This document shows positions 17,172 to 24,077 of a stretch of 64,000 bases of DNA, one piece after another. The notes under the pieces are model-generated. The model saw only the letters and a program-made list of their open reading frames with translations, had not been told where the DNA came from and did not search any database. Positions within the stretch are counted from its first letter, which is position 1, and each line of letters opens with the position of its first letter. The stretch is from CAIKMD01 sp963729935. GTDB lineage: Bacteria > Pseudomonadota > Alphaproteobacteria > ATCC43930 > CGMCC-115725. The stretch is taken from positions 682,001-746,000 of the forward strand of contig CAVSPW010000005.1 in assembly GCA_963729935.1 (NCBI GenBank), given 5' to 3'. Both the position numbers and the translations under genes were made by a program.

Positions 17172-18170
17172 CTAAGGCAGCAGGATGACCGATCCCGCAA
17201 GCTGCCGCTTCTCGAGATCGCGATGCGCGATCGCGGCGTCGCGCAACGCATAGCGCCGCCCGATCGCGACATCGAGAACGCCGCGCTTCACGAGATCGAA
17301 CAACTCGTCGCACGCCGCCGCGTAAGCGAGCGGATCGGCGACATGGTGGCTGAAGCCGGGGCGCGACACGGACAGAGAGCCTTTCTTGCTCAACAGGATG
17401 AGGTCGAGCGGCGGCACGTGGCCGGAAGCATTGCCGTAATTCACCAACATGCCGAAAGGGCGCACGCAATCGAGCGACGCGATGAACGTATCCTTGCCGA
17501 CGCCGTCGAAAACGGCCGACACGCCCTCCGGCACGAGCTCTTTCACCGCAGCGACGAAATCGGCCTCGCGATAAAGCACCGGGTGATCACAACCATGCGA
17601 AACCGCGAGGCCCGCCTTTTCGCGCGAGCCGACGGTGCCGATCACCAGCGCGCCGAGATGTTTCACCCATTGGCATAAGATCAAGCCGACGCCGCTCGCC
17701 GCGGCGTGAATGAGAACCGTGTCGCCCGGTCGCGGGCGAAACACACGGTTGATGATCATGGAAGCCGTCAGCCCCTTGAGCAGCAGCGCCGCCGCCACGT
17801 CATCCGAAATCCCATCCGGCAATTTGACTGCGCAAGAGGCCGGCAAATTGCGTTCTTCGGCATAGGAGCCGGTCGATTCATAAAACGGCCCGCCGGAACC
17901 CACATAGGCGACGCGGTCGCCCTCGCGAAGCTTATCGACGCCCGTCCCCAGGCGCGTCACGATTCCCGCCGCCTCGTTGCCGAGGATCACCGGGAACGCC
18001 AAGGGCCGCGCCAAGTAGAACCCGCCACGGCGGACATTCACATCGGAGAAATTCAGCGCGATCGCGGTATGACGGATGCGCACCTCGCCCGGACCGGGCG
18101 GCGGTAGCTCGATATCCTCCCAGCGCATGACGTCCGGATCGCCATTGGCGTGAATACGTATCGCCTTCAT
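17172..18170 (-). CDS. NADPH:quinone oxidoreductase (zinc-free MDR family)
   Basis: 332 residues. The start at 18170 has AGAGGTGG about six bases upstream; an ATG six codons earlier is less likely. N-terminal GroES-like fold with ALNFSDVNVRRG, NEAAGIV and the VAYVG segment; Rossmann loop GDTVLIHAAASGVGLILCQW; no zinc-binding cysteines. This fits the QorA branch, which reduces quinones by NADPH. A specific substrate cannot be given. It is probably co-transcribed with frmA downstream. Confidence 0.87.
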   Translation of the reverse strand: MKAIRIHANGDPDVMRWEDIELPPPGPGEVRIRHTAIALNFSDVNVRRGGFYLARPLAFPVILGNEAAGIVTRLGTGVDKLREGDRVAYVGSGGPFYESTGSYAEERNLPASCAVKLPDGISDDVAAALLLKGLTASMIINRVFRPRPGDTVLIHAAASGVGLILCQWVKHLGALVIGTVGSREKAGLAVSHGCDHPVLYREADFVAAVKELVPEGVSAVFDGVGKDTFIASLDCVRPFGMLVNYGNASGHVPPLDLILLSKKGSLSVSRPGFSHHVADPLAYAAACDELFDLVKRGVLDVAIGRRYALRDAAIAHRDLEKRQLAGSVILLP

Positions 18171-18633
18171 CACGATCCACCTCTGCAAGACCGCTGCGCA
18201 AAAGAGCGCATCAAGGCCCGCAGGTTAATGCAAAGCGCAAGCCGGGGGCAAATTGGAGACGCGCGGACGCCGGCACGAAGGAGAGAGCTTCGTCGGAAGA
18301 ATCGGCGTTGCCCTGAATGAAATTTTTCGCCCACGTTTGAGAATGGGCAGACGAACGAATTGTGCCTCGCCGCCTCCCACTGCGTCCCCGCGCACAAATC
18401 GCGATGATGAGGCCGTTCAGATGCGCTCAAGGCTTGCGAGCGTTCCGGCAAGACCGGTATAAATCGCGCTCGGCGACAATCGGGCTCCTATCAATGGGTA
18501 ATCGGGTACAACGAACGGCGAAAAGCCCGCGGCCCGTGACCTCCATTCGATCGCTGAGCGACGTCAGATATGTCGTTGATTCTGTCGCATCGGACGAGGC
18601 GTGTCCGGTTGCGAGAGGAACCCGCGGGCGTTC
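18171..18633. other. Intergenic region between qor and tctB (divergent)
   Basis: About 460 bases with no supported gene. It should carry the promoters for the leftward qor-frmA pair and the rightward transporter genes; one candidate rightward promoter is listed separately. Confidence 0.5.
18434..18464 (+). promoter_or_regulatory. Candidate sigma-70 promoter for tctBAC
   Basis: TTGCGA at 18434 and TATAAAT at 18458, 18 bases apart, about 170 bases before the tctB start. Found by eye. Confidence 0.35.
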
Positions 18634-19095
18634 ATGAGGCTTGTCCACCGACGCGACTATTATGCCGGCGCCTTGATGATGATGCTGGGCGCGGGCGCAG
18701 CCATCGTCGGAAGCCGTTACGAAATCGGCAGCCTGACGCGCATGGGGCCGGGATTCTTCCCCACGGCGCTCGGGATCTTGCTGGCGTTCATCGGCGTGCT
18801 GATCGCGGGAACCGCCGCCTATAACGCCGAGGACGGTTCGATCGAAGCTCCGACCTCGCATCCTGATTGGCGCGGTTGGTTTTGCATCGTTTCGGGAGCG
18901 CTGCTCTTCATCCTTCTTGCCTCCCGGGCCGGGCTCGTACCGGCGACGCTCGCCTGCGTCTTCGTGGCGGCCATGGGCGATCGCCACAACAACTGGAAAC
19001 AAGCGCTTGCGCTCGCGGCCGGTATCACGGTCTTCGGGGCGCTGCTTTTCTCTTACTTGCTGCGGATTCAAATTCCGCTATTCGGGAGCATGTGA
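18634..19095 (+). CDS. Tripartite tricarboxylate transporter, TctB-type small membrane subunit
   Basis: 153 residues. Four hydrophobic segments (YYAGALMMMLGAGAAIVGS, FFPTALGILLAFIGVLIAG, WFCIVSGALLFILLA, and ALAAGITVFGALLFSYLLR) with the family motif RMGPGFFP after the first. ATG 18634 gives the family N-terminus; a GTG 11 codons upstream has no better support. It pairs with TctA three bases downstream and a periplasmic binding protein to form a secondary transporter for a small organic acid. The nearby atz genes suggest a carboxylated nitrogen compound, but that is inference. Confidence 0.88.
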   Translation: MRLVHRRDYYAGALMMMLGAGAAIVGSRYEIGSLTRMGPGFFPTALGILLAFIGVLIAGTAAYNAEDGSIEAPTSHPDWRGWFCIVSGALLFILLASRAGLVPATLACVFVAAMGDRHNNWKQALALAAGITVFGALLFSYLLRIQIPLFGSM

Positions 19096-19098
19096 GAC

Positions 19099-20622
19099 AT
19101 GGAAGTCGGCCTCACCGATCTGCTGCACGGCTTCGGCGTCGCGCTTCAGCCTCAAAATCTGCTCTATTGCCTCATCGGCGTCGTGGCCGGGAACATGGTC
19201 GGGGTCTTGCCCGGCATGGGCGTGCTCTCGGCGATCTCGATCCTCCTGCCGCTCACTTACGGCATGCCGCCTGTCGGCGCGATCCTGATGCTCGCCGGCC
19301 TTGCCTATGGCGCGCAATATGGCGGCGCCATCTGCTCGATTCTGCTCAATCTGCCGTGCCACCCGCCGCATGCCGTGACCTGTCTCGACGGTTTTCCGCT
19401 GACCAAGCAAGGCAAGGGCGGAACCGCGCTCGGCATTACGATGATGGGCGCCGTGTTCGGTGCGGCTTTCGGTATCGTGCAGATGATCTTCACGGCGCCC
19501 TTCATCGCCAAGATCGCGTTCCAGTTCACCTCCGCCGATATCTGCTCACTGATGCTGCTCGGGCTGCTGGCCGGATCGACGCTCGCCAAGGGCTCGCCCC
19601 TGAAAGGCGTCGCCATGACGATCCTTGGCCTGCTGCTCGGCCTCGTCGGCCAGGATATCAACACCGGCGTCGAGCGCTTCACCTTCGGCATGATCGACCT
19701 CGATGACGGAGTCGAGATCGTCGCGCTTTCGCTCGGCCTGTTCGGGATCGCCGAGTTCTTGCGCAGCGTCAACAATACGGCGCCGATCAATACCGCTTAC
19801 GCGAAGCTCGGGGTGAGCGACATGCGGCCGAGCAAGGCCGACATGAAGAAGGCCGCCTTCCCCATCCTGCGCGGCACCTTGATCGGCAGTCTTTGTTCGA
19901 TGATCCCCGGTACCGGCCCGACGATTGCTTCCTTCGTCGCCTATGCGGCCGAAAAGAAAATCTCGAAGACGCCGGAGCGCTTCGGCCATGGCGCGATCGA
20001 GGGGGTGGCCGCGCCCGAAGCCTCGACACATTCATCGGTTCAAGGCGACTTCATCCCGACCATGAGCCTCGGTATTCCGGGCGACGCGGTGATGGCGCTG
20101 CTCCTCGGCGCGCTCATCATTCACGGCATCACGCCGGGTCCGCGGCTGATCGTCGAGCACCCGGACATGTTCTGGGGTTTGATCGCAAGCTTCTGGATCG
20201 GCAACCTCATGCTCGTTTTTCTCAATGTGCCGATGATCGGGCTCTGGGTGAAGATGCTGATGGTCCCCTACCGCTATCTTTTTCCGAGCGCGCTTTTCTT
20301 CATCTGCATCGGCGTCTTCGCCGCGAAAAACACGCTGTTCGACGTCGTTACGACGCTCTTTTTCGGCATCTTCGGCTATCTGCTCGTCGTCTTGCGATTC
20401 GAGCCGGCGCCGATCCTGTTGGGCTTCGTTCTGGGACCGCGGCTTGAGGAGAATTTCCGGCGCGCGTTGGTGATTTCGCGCGGCGATCTCGGCACCTTCA
20501 TCGATCGTCCGATCAGTGCCTTCTTCCTAACGCTTTGCGTGGCGCTGATCGCGGCACAGATCTGGGTGCGCCTCCGGCGCCCCAAGACAAGGGCCGCGAT
20601 TCCGTCGAGCGCGTCCGATTGA
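19099..20622 (+). CDS. Tripartite tricarboxylate transporter, TctA-type large membrane subunit
   Basis: 507 residues and about twelve membrane segments. Conserved TctA stretches are present: GVLPGMGVLSAISILLPLTY, YGAQYGGAICSILLNLPCHP, SMIPGTGPTIASFVAYAAEK, and GVAAPEASTHSSVQGDFIPT with LGIPGDAVMALLLG. It is the channel-forming subunit of the transporter. It starts three bases after tctB and is followed after 144 bases by the binding protein. Full length with no defects. Confidence 0.95.
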   Translation: MEVGLTDLLHGFGVALQPQNLLYCLIGVVAGNMVGVLPGMGVLSAISILLPLTYGMPPVGAILMLAGLAYGAQYGGAICSILLNLPCHPPHAVTCLDGFPLTKQGKGGTALGITMMGAVFGAAFGIVQMIFTAPFIAKIAFQFTSADICSLMLLGLLAGSTLAKGSPLKGVAMTILGLLLGLVGQDINTGVERFTFGMIDLDDGVEIVALSLGLFGIAEFLRSVNNTAPINTAYAKLGVSDMRPSKADMKKAAFPILRGTLIGSLCSMIPGTGPTIASFVAYAAEKKISKTPERFGHGAIEGVAAPEASTHSSVQGDFIPTMSLGIPGDAVMALLLGALIIHGITPGPRLIVEHPDMFWGLIASFWIGNLMLVFLNVPMIGLWVKMLMVPYRYLFPSALFFICIGVFAAKNTLFDVVTTLFFGIFGYLLVVLRFEPAPILLGFVLGPRLEENFRRALVISRGDLGTFIDRPISAFFLTLCVALIAAQIWVRLRRPKTRAAIPSSASD

Positions 20623-20766
20623 GATCGCGCGAATGGCAGGCGGGAGACAACCGATGTTGTGCTGATTTCTTCCAAGCGGAGCAGCCCTCGCCTAGAGCGG
20701 CAGTGGGACCACCGCGGCACGCCGGATCGGCAGGGCCGCGTCAAATATCATCTGGAGGGACACCGT

Positions 20767-21735
20767 ATGAAACGTATTGGGAAAGGCCTTCTCGCCGGCT
20801 TGTTTTGCGTAGGCGCGCTCGCAAATGGCGCATTGGCGCAGGATCGTTATCCTGACCATCCGGTTCACGTGATTCTGGGCTTCCCGGCGGGAAGCGGCGC
20901 CGACATTCTCACGCGCTATTTCACGCAGAAGCTCGAAGCGCTCGCCAAGCAGCCGATCATCGTCGACAACAAGCCGGGGGCCACCGGAAATATTTCGCTG
21001 CGGACCGTCGCCGAGGCGAAGCCCGACGGCTACACCATCCTTTTCACGGCGAATTCGAACATGGCGGGAAGCCGTTATCTCTTCAAGGATTTGCCCTTCG
21101 ATACGCTCAAAGACTTCGTGCCGATCGCATCCTTCGCGCAAATCGCCTTCGTGATGACGGTATCGCCCAAATCGCCGATCAATAGCGTGGCCGATTTGAC
21201 GAAACATCTGAAGGAGAAAAAGGACAACCTCTTCGGCTACACCAACCAGACGGCGCTTCTCTCGTCCGAATATTACAAACAGACGGCCGGCGTTCAGGCC
21301 AAGGCGGTCTCCTACAAGACCGCGGCCGACGCGATGCGCGACGTAATCGAGAGTACGGTCGACTTCATGATCTTCGACGGCACTTTCTCGGCTGGCCAGA
21401 TCCGTCAAGGTCAATTGAAGGCACTCGCGGTGACGACCGCGACCCGCATTCCGACCTTGCCGGATACGCCCACGATGCAGGAGGCGGGCATCCCCAATTA
21501 CGAATTCAGCCCGTGGTGGGCGGCCTACCTGCCCAAGGGCGCACCGCAGCCCGTGCTCGACAAGCTCCAAGCCTGGATGCTGCAAATCGACGCCATGCCC
21601 GAGACCGCGAAGTTCCTCGAAAGCGTTGCCGCGATCCCGCAACACGACACCGGCAAAGACGCCGATACGCGGCTGCGGGCCGAATTGCCCAAATGGGAAA
21701 AGCTCGTGAAGGCGGCAGGCATCGAGCCCCAATAA
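20767..21735 (+). CDS. Periplasmic solute-binding protein, TctC/Bug family
   Basis: 322 residues from ATG 20767, with GGAGGG about seven bases upstream. Signal peptide cut near GALAQ. The mature start is typical of Bug proteins: YPDHPVHVILGFPAGSGADI, then VDNKPGATGNISLR and GYTILFTANSNMAG. It captures the substrate for TctAB. The ligand pocket aspartate/glycine loops look normal; ligand identity cannot be predicted. A stem-loop follows the stop codon, which separates it from atzG. Confidence 0.93.
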   Translation: MKRIGKGLLAGLFCVGALANGALAQDRYPDHPVHVILGFPAGSGADILTRYFTQKLEALAKQPIIVDNKPGATGNISLRTVAEAKPDGYTILFTANSNMAGSRYLFKDLPFDTLKDFVPIASFAQIAFVMTVSPKSPINSVADLTKHLKEKKDNLFGYTNQTALLSSEYYKQTAGVQAKAVSYKTAADAMRDVIESTVDFMIFDGTFSAGQIRQGQLKALAVTTATRIPTLPDTPTMQEAGIPNYEFSPWWAAYLPKGAPQPVLDKLQAWMLQIDAMPETAKFLESVAAIPQHDTGKDADTRLRAELPKWEKLVKAAGIEPQ

Positions 21736-21744
21736 ATCGCGTAA

Positions 21745-21773
21745 GGGGCGGGTTTTTTCTCCGAACCCGCCCC
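21745..21773 (+). terminator. Stem-loop after tctC (probable transcript end)
   Basis: GGGGCGGGTT at 21745-21754 pairs perfectly with AACCCGCCCC at 21764-21773 around a 9-base loop. The stem is very stable but the T-run is missing, so termination may be partial or the hairpin may protect the 3' end. Confidence 0.55.
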
Positions 21774-21802
21774 CTCCTCGCGCCGATCGCCGACTGGACA
21801 AA

Positions 21803-21824
21803 TTGTATGCAGAAATGCATACAA
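21803..21824. promoter_or_regulatory. Perfect inverted repeat, probable operator upstream of atzGEHF
   Basis: TTGTATGCA at 21803-21811 and TGCATACAA at 21816-21824, separated by GAAA. A 9-bp perfect repeat with TTGTAT/ATACAA ends resembles the operator style of GntR/FCD regulators. No such regulator is encoded in the window. A further TGCATGC follows at 21830. Confidence 0.6.
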
Positions 21825-21951
21825 GATTGTGCATGCGCTCGAGTTTCGGTCCTTCCGATCAATCGGCTATCATTCGGCGCGACGGCGTCTTAAACATATT
21901 TCTTTATTATATCAATAAGTTACAAACTGACAGCCACGCCTCGGCTCGGCG

Positions 21952-21968
21952 CTGGCACGGCGCTTGAA
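21952..21968 (+). promoter_or_regulatory. Sigma-54 type promoter candidate for atzGEHF
   Basis: CTGGCACGGCGCTTGAA fits the -24/-12 consensus YTGGCACGRNNNTTGCW at every fixed position except the C of the -12 GC. GG at 21954 and GA at 21966 have the correct spacing. Predicted transcription start is near 21978, about 33 bases before the leader ATG at 22011. The mismatch is at a usually invariant base, so activity needs testing. Confidence 0.5.
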
Positions 21969-22010
21969 ACAGGTGCTCGAAGAGTGTGCCACGACAAGAA
22001 AGGTTCACCC

Positions 22011-22073
22011 ATGGATCCCCGCCAGACATCGGAATCGCGATCGGCGCGCCGGGCGCCCCAGATGGCGCCGTGA
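22011..22073 (+). CDS. Possible 20-aa leader peptide coupled to atzG
   Basis: ATG 22011 has the best ribosome site in this gap (AAAGG at 21999-22003, seven bases away) and opens a 20-codon arginine-rich frame. Its TGA at 22071-22073 overlaps the GTG start of atzG (22070) in a GTGA junction. The atzG GTG has no ribosome site of its own. This suggests translational coupling, but a sequencing error or chance remain possible. Confidence 0.35.
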   Translation: MDPRQTSESRSARRAPQMAP

Positions 22074-22273
22074 CTACGGGGCCGTGCTCGCCCGATGACG
22101 AGGATCGGGCTGACGCGCTCGATGCGACCCTCGCGCTGCTCGGCCTGCCCATCGCCGTGGCGTGGCGGGCCGCCGCGCTCGCGAATATGAAGGTGATTGG
22201 CGAGGCGGCACAGCTCGTTCTCGAATTTCCGCTCGCCGACGAGGACGAGCCGGCGCCGGTCTTCGTGCCGTGA
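22070..22273 (+). CDS. atzG: AtzG-like small subunit (DUF4089) of 1-carboxybiuret hydrolase
   Basis: 67 residues from GTG 22070, close to the 68 of the Pseudomonas sp. ADP AtzG. The core LDATLALLGLPIAVAWRAAA, then GEAAQLVLEFPLADEDEP and APVFVP, is the full conserved pattern of this GatC-like subunit. In the known system it binds AtzE and is needed for its stability and activity. A GTG at 21986 is in frame, but it would lie at the expected transcript start and adds residues unlike the family. Stop and atzE start overlap (GTGA). Confidence 0.85.
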   Translation: MTTGPCSPDDEDRADALDATLALLGLPIAVAWRAAALANMKVIGEAAQLVLEFPLADEDEPAPVFVP

Positions 22274-23676
22274 CGGAGTTTTCCTCGTCCGTTTCCTCGT
22301 CTACGGGAGCCGCGATTGCGGCTGCCGTCGCCGCCGGCAGGGTAACCGCGCATGCCGTCATCGCCGAGGCGCTTGCCCGCATCGATCGGATCAATCCCGA
22401 GGTCAACGCATTCACGGACATTCTCGCGGCACGGGCCCTTCGGACGGCCGCGGCACTCGATACGCAACGCGCGCGCGGCGAAAAGCTCGGACCGCTCGCG
22501 GGCGTGCCTTTCGCGGTGAAAAACCTCTTCGATGTCGCCGGCATCGCAACCCGTGCCGGCTCGAAGATCAATCGCGAACGGGTGCCGGCGAGGCGCGACG
22601 GCGCGTTGGTCCGCCGGCTCGAAGCCGCCGGCGCCGTCTTGGTGGGCGCGCTCAATATGGGCGAATACGCCTACGATTTCACCGGCGAGAATGTTCACGA
22701 CGGACCGTCGCGCAATCCCCACGCCCTCGACCATATGAGCGGCGGATCGTCGGGCGGGTCGGGCGCCGCCGTGGCTGCGGGGCTCGTCCCGCTGGCGCTC
22801 GGCTCGGACACCAACGGCTCGATTCGCGTGCCCTCGGCGCTCTGCGGCTTGTTCGGCTTGAAGCCGAGTTTCGGCCGTCTCAGTCGCGCCGGCAGCTTTC
22901 CTTTTGTGCATAGTCTGGATCATCTGGGTCCGATCGCACGCAACGTCACCGATCTCGCTTGTGCGTACGACGCCATGCAAGGCCCTGATCCCGACGATCC
23001 CGCAGCAACGATGCGCGCGGCCGAGCCGGCCCTGCCCGATCTCGAACGCGGCGCCGATGGATTGCGGATCGCGCTGGCAGGGGGATATTTCGCGCGCCAA
23101 GGCGAGCCCGAAGCGCATGCGGCCGTGGCAAAGGTAGCAAGCGCACTCGGCGCGCGCGCGGTCATTGATATTCCCGAAGCGGCTCGGGCGCGCGCGGCCG
23201 CCTATGTGATTACGGCGGCAGAAGGTGCGGCGCTTCATCTCGAGCGGCTGCGCGAGCGTGCTCAGGATTTCGACCCGGCGGTGCGCGACCGCTTGATCGC
23301 GGGCACCACGATCCCGGCGGCTTGGGTCATCGGCGCGCAACGTTTCCGCCGTTGGTTCCATGCGCAGCTATTGGGGATCTTCAACTCGGTCGACGTCATT
23401 CTCGCCCCGGCGACGCCCTGCCGCGCGCCGCGTATTGGACAGGAGAATTTTACGCTCGATGGCAAGGTTCTGCCGGTCAGACCCAATCTCGGCATTTTCA
23501 CGCAGCCGATTTCCTTCATCGGCCTGCCGGTCGTAGCCGTGCCGGTCTGGCTCGATGACGGGCTTCCGCTTGGTGTTCAGGTCATCGCGGCGCCGTGGCG
23601 CGAATCCGTCGCGCTGCGCGTTGCCCGCGCGCTGGAACAAGCCGGCCTCGTGCGCGCGCCCGTCGCGGCGTTATAG
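22270..23676 (+). CDS. atzE: AtzE-type amidase (1-carboxybiuret hydrolase catalytic subunit)
   Basis: 468 residues, starting at a GTG that overlaps the atzG stop. Amidase-signature enzyme: catalytic lysine in VPFAVKNLFDVAG, the Ser-cisSer region GGSSGGSGAAVAAG, and LGSDTNGSIRVPSALCGLFG. The YAYDFTGENVH segment is typical of the AtzE/HpxY branch. The known enzyme removes ammonia from 1-carboxybiuret; HpxY relatives act in oxalurate breakdown. The adjacent AtzG and AtzH subunits support this branch over GatA. No cyanuric acid or biuret hydrolase is in the window, so the true substrate may differ. Confidence 0.88.
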   Translation: MTEFSSSVSSSTGAAIAAAVAAGRVTAHAVIAEALARIDRINPEVNAFTDILAARALRTAAALDTQRARGEKLGPLAGVPFAVKNLFDVAGIATRAGSKINRERVPARRDGALVRRLEAAGAVLVGALNMGEYAYDFTGENVHDGPSRNPHALDHMSGGSSGGSGAAVAAGLVPLALGSDTNGSIRVPSALCGLFGLKPSFGRLSRAGSFPFVHSLDHLGPIARNVTDLACAYDAMQGPDPDDPAATMRAAEPALPDLERGADGLRIALAGGYFARQGEPEAHAAVAKVASALGARAVIDIPEAARARAAAYVITAAEGAALHLERLRERAQDFDPAVRDRLIAGTTIPAAWVIGAQRFRRWFHAQLLGIFNSVDVILAPATPCRAPRIGQENFTLDGKVLPVRPNLGIFTQPISFIGLPVVAVPVWLDDGLPLGVQVIAAPWRESVALRVARALEQAGLVRAPVAAL

Positions 23677-23685
23677 GGGACGAGG

Positions 23686-24066
23686 ATGGAGATCAACATT
23701 CCCGAAATTGTCGCCGAAATCGAGGCCGTGTTCGCGCGTTACGAGTCCGCACTTGTCACGAACGATGTCCCGACCCTGGAAGCGCTGTTCTGGGACGACG
23801 GGCGCACCGTGCGCTACGGCGGGACCGAGAACCTCTATGGCATGGAGGAGATCCGCGCTTTCCGCCGGGCACGCTCGCCGATCGGCCTCGCCCGCACGCT
23901 GGAGCGGACGGAGATCACGACCTTTGGGCGGGATTTCGCCACGGTCAGCACCTTGTTCCGGCGCGAGAGCGCGCCGGGGCGTGTCGGCCGCCAAATGCAG
24001 ACTTGGGTTCGAATGGCGCCGGGCTGGCGCGTGGTCGCCGCCCATGTCAGCGTCATGGATGGGTGA
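23686..24066 (+). CDS. atzH: AtzH/HpxZ family protein (NTF2-like fold)
   Basis: 126 residues, full length. MEINIPEIVAEIEAVFARYE, then LFWDDGRTVRYGGTENLYG and EIRAFRRAR, is the conserved start of the AtzH/HpxZ family. The C-terminal end (TWVRMAPGWRVVAAHVSVMD) is the last NTF2-like strand pair. In triazine degraders it works between AtzEG and AtzF on 1,3-dicarboxyurea; in Klebsiella HpxZ belongs to oxalurate catabolism. It begins nine bases after atzE and runs into atzF. Function in this organism is by family and context. Confidence 0.88.
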   Translation: MEINIPEIVAEIEAVFARYESALVTNDVPTLEALFWDDGRTVRYGGTENLYGMEEIRAFRRARSPIGLARTLERTEITTFGRDFATVSTLFRRESAPGRVGRQMQTWVRMAPGWRVVAAHVSVMDG

Positions 24067-24077
24067 GGGGCGGACCC

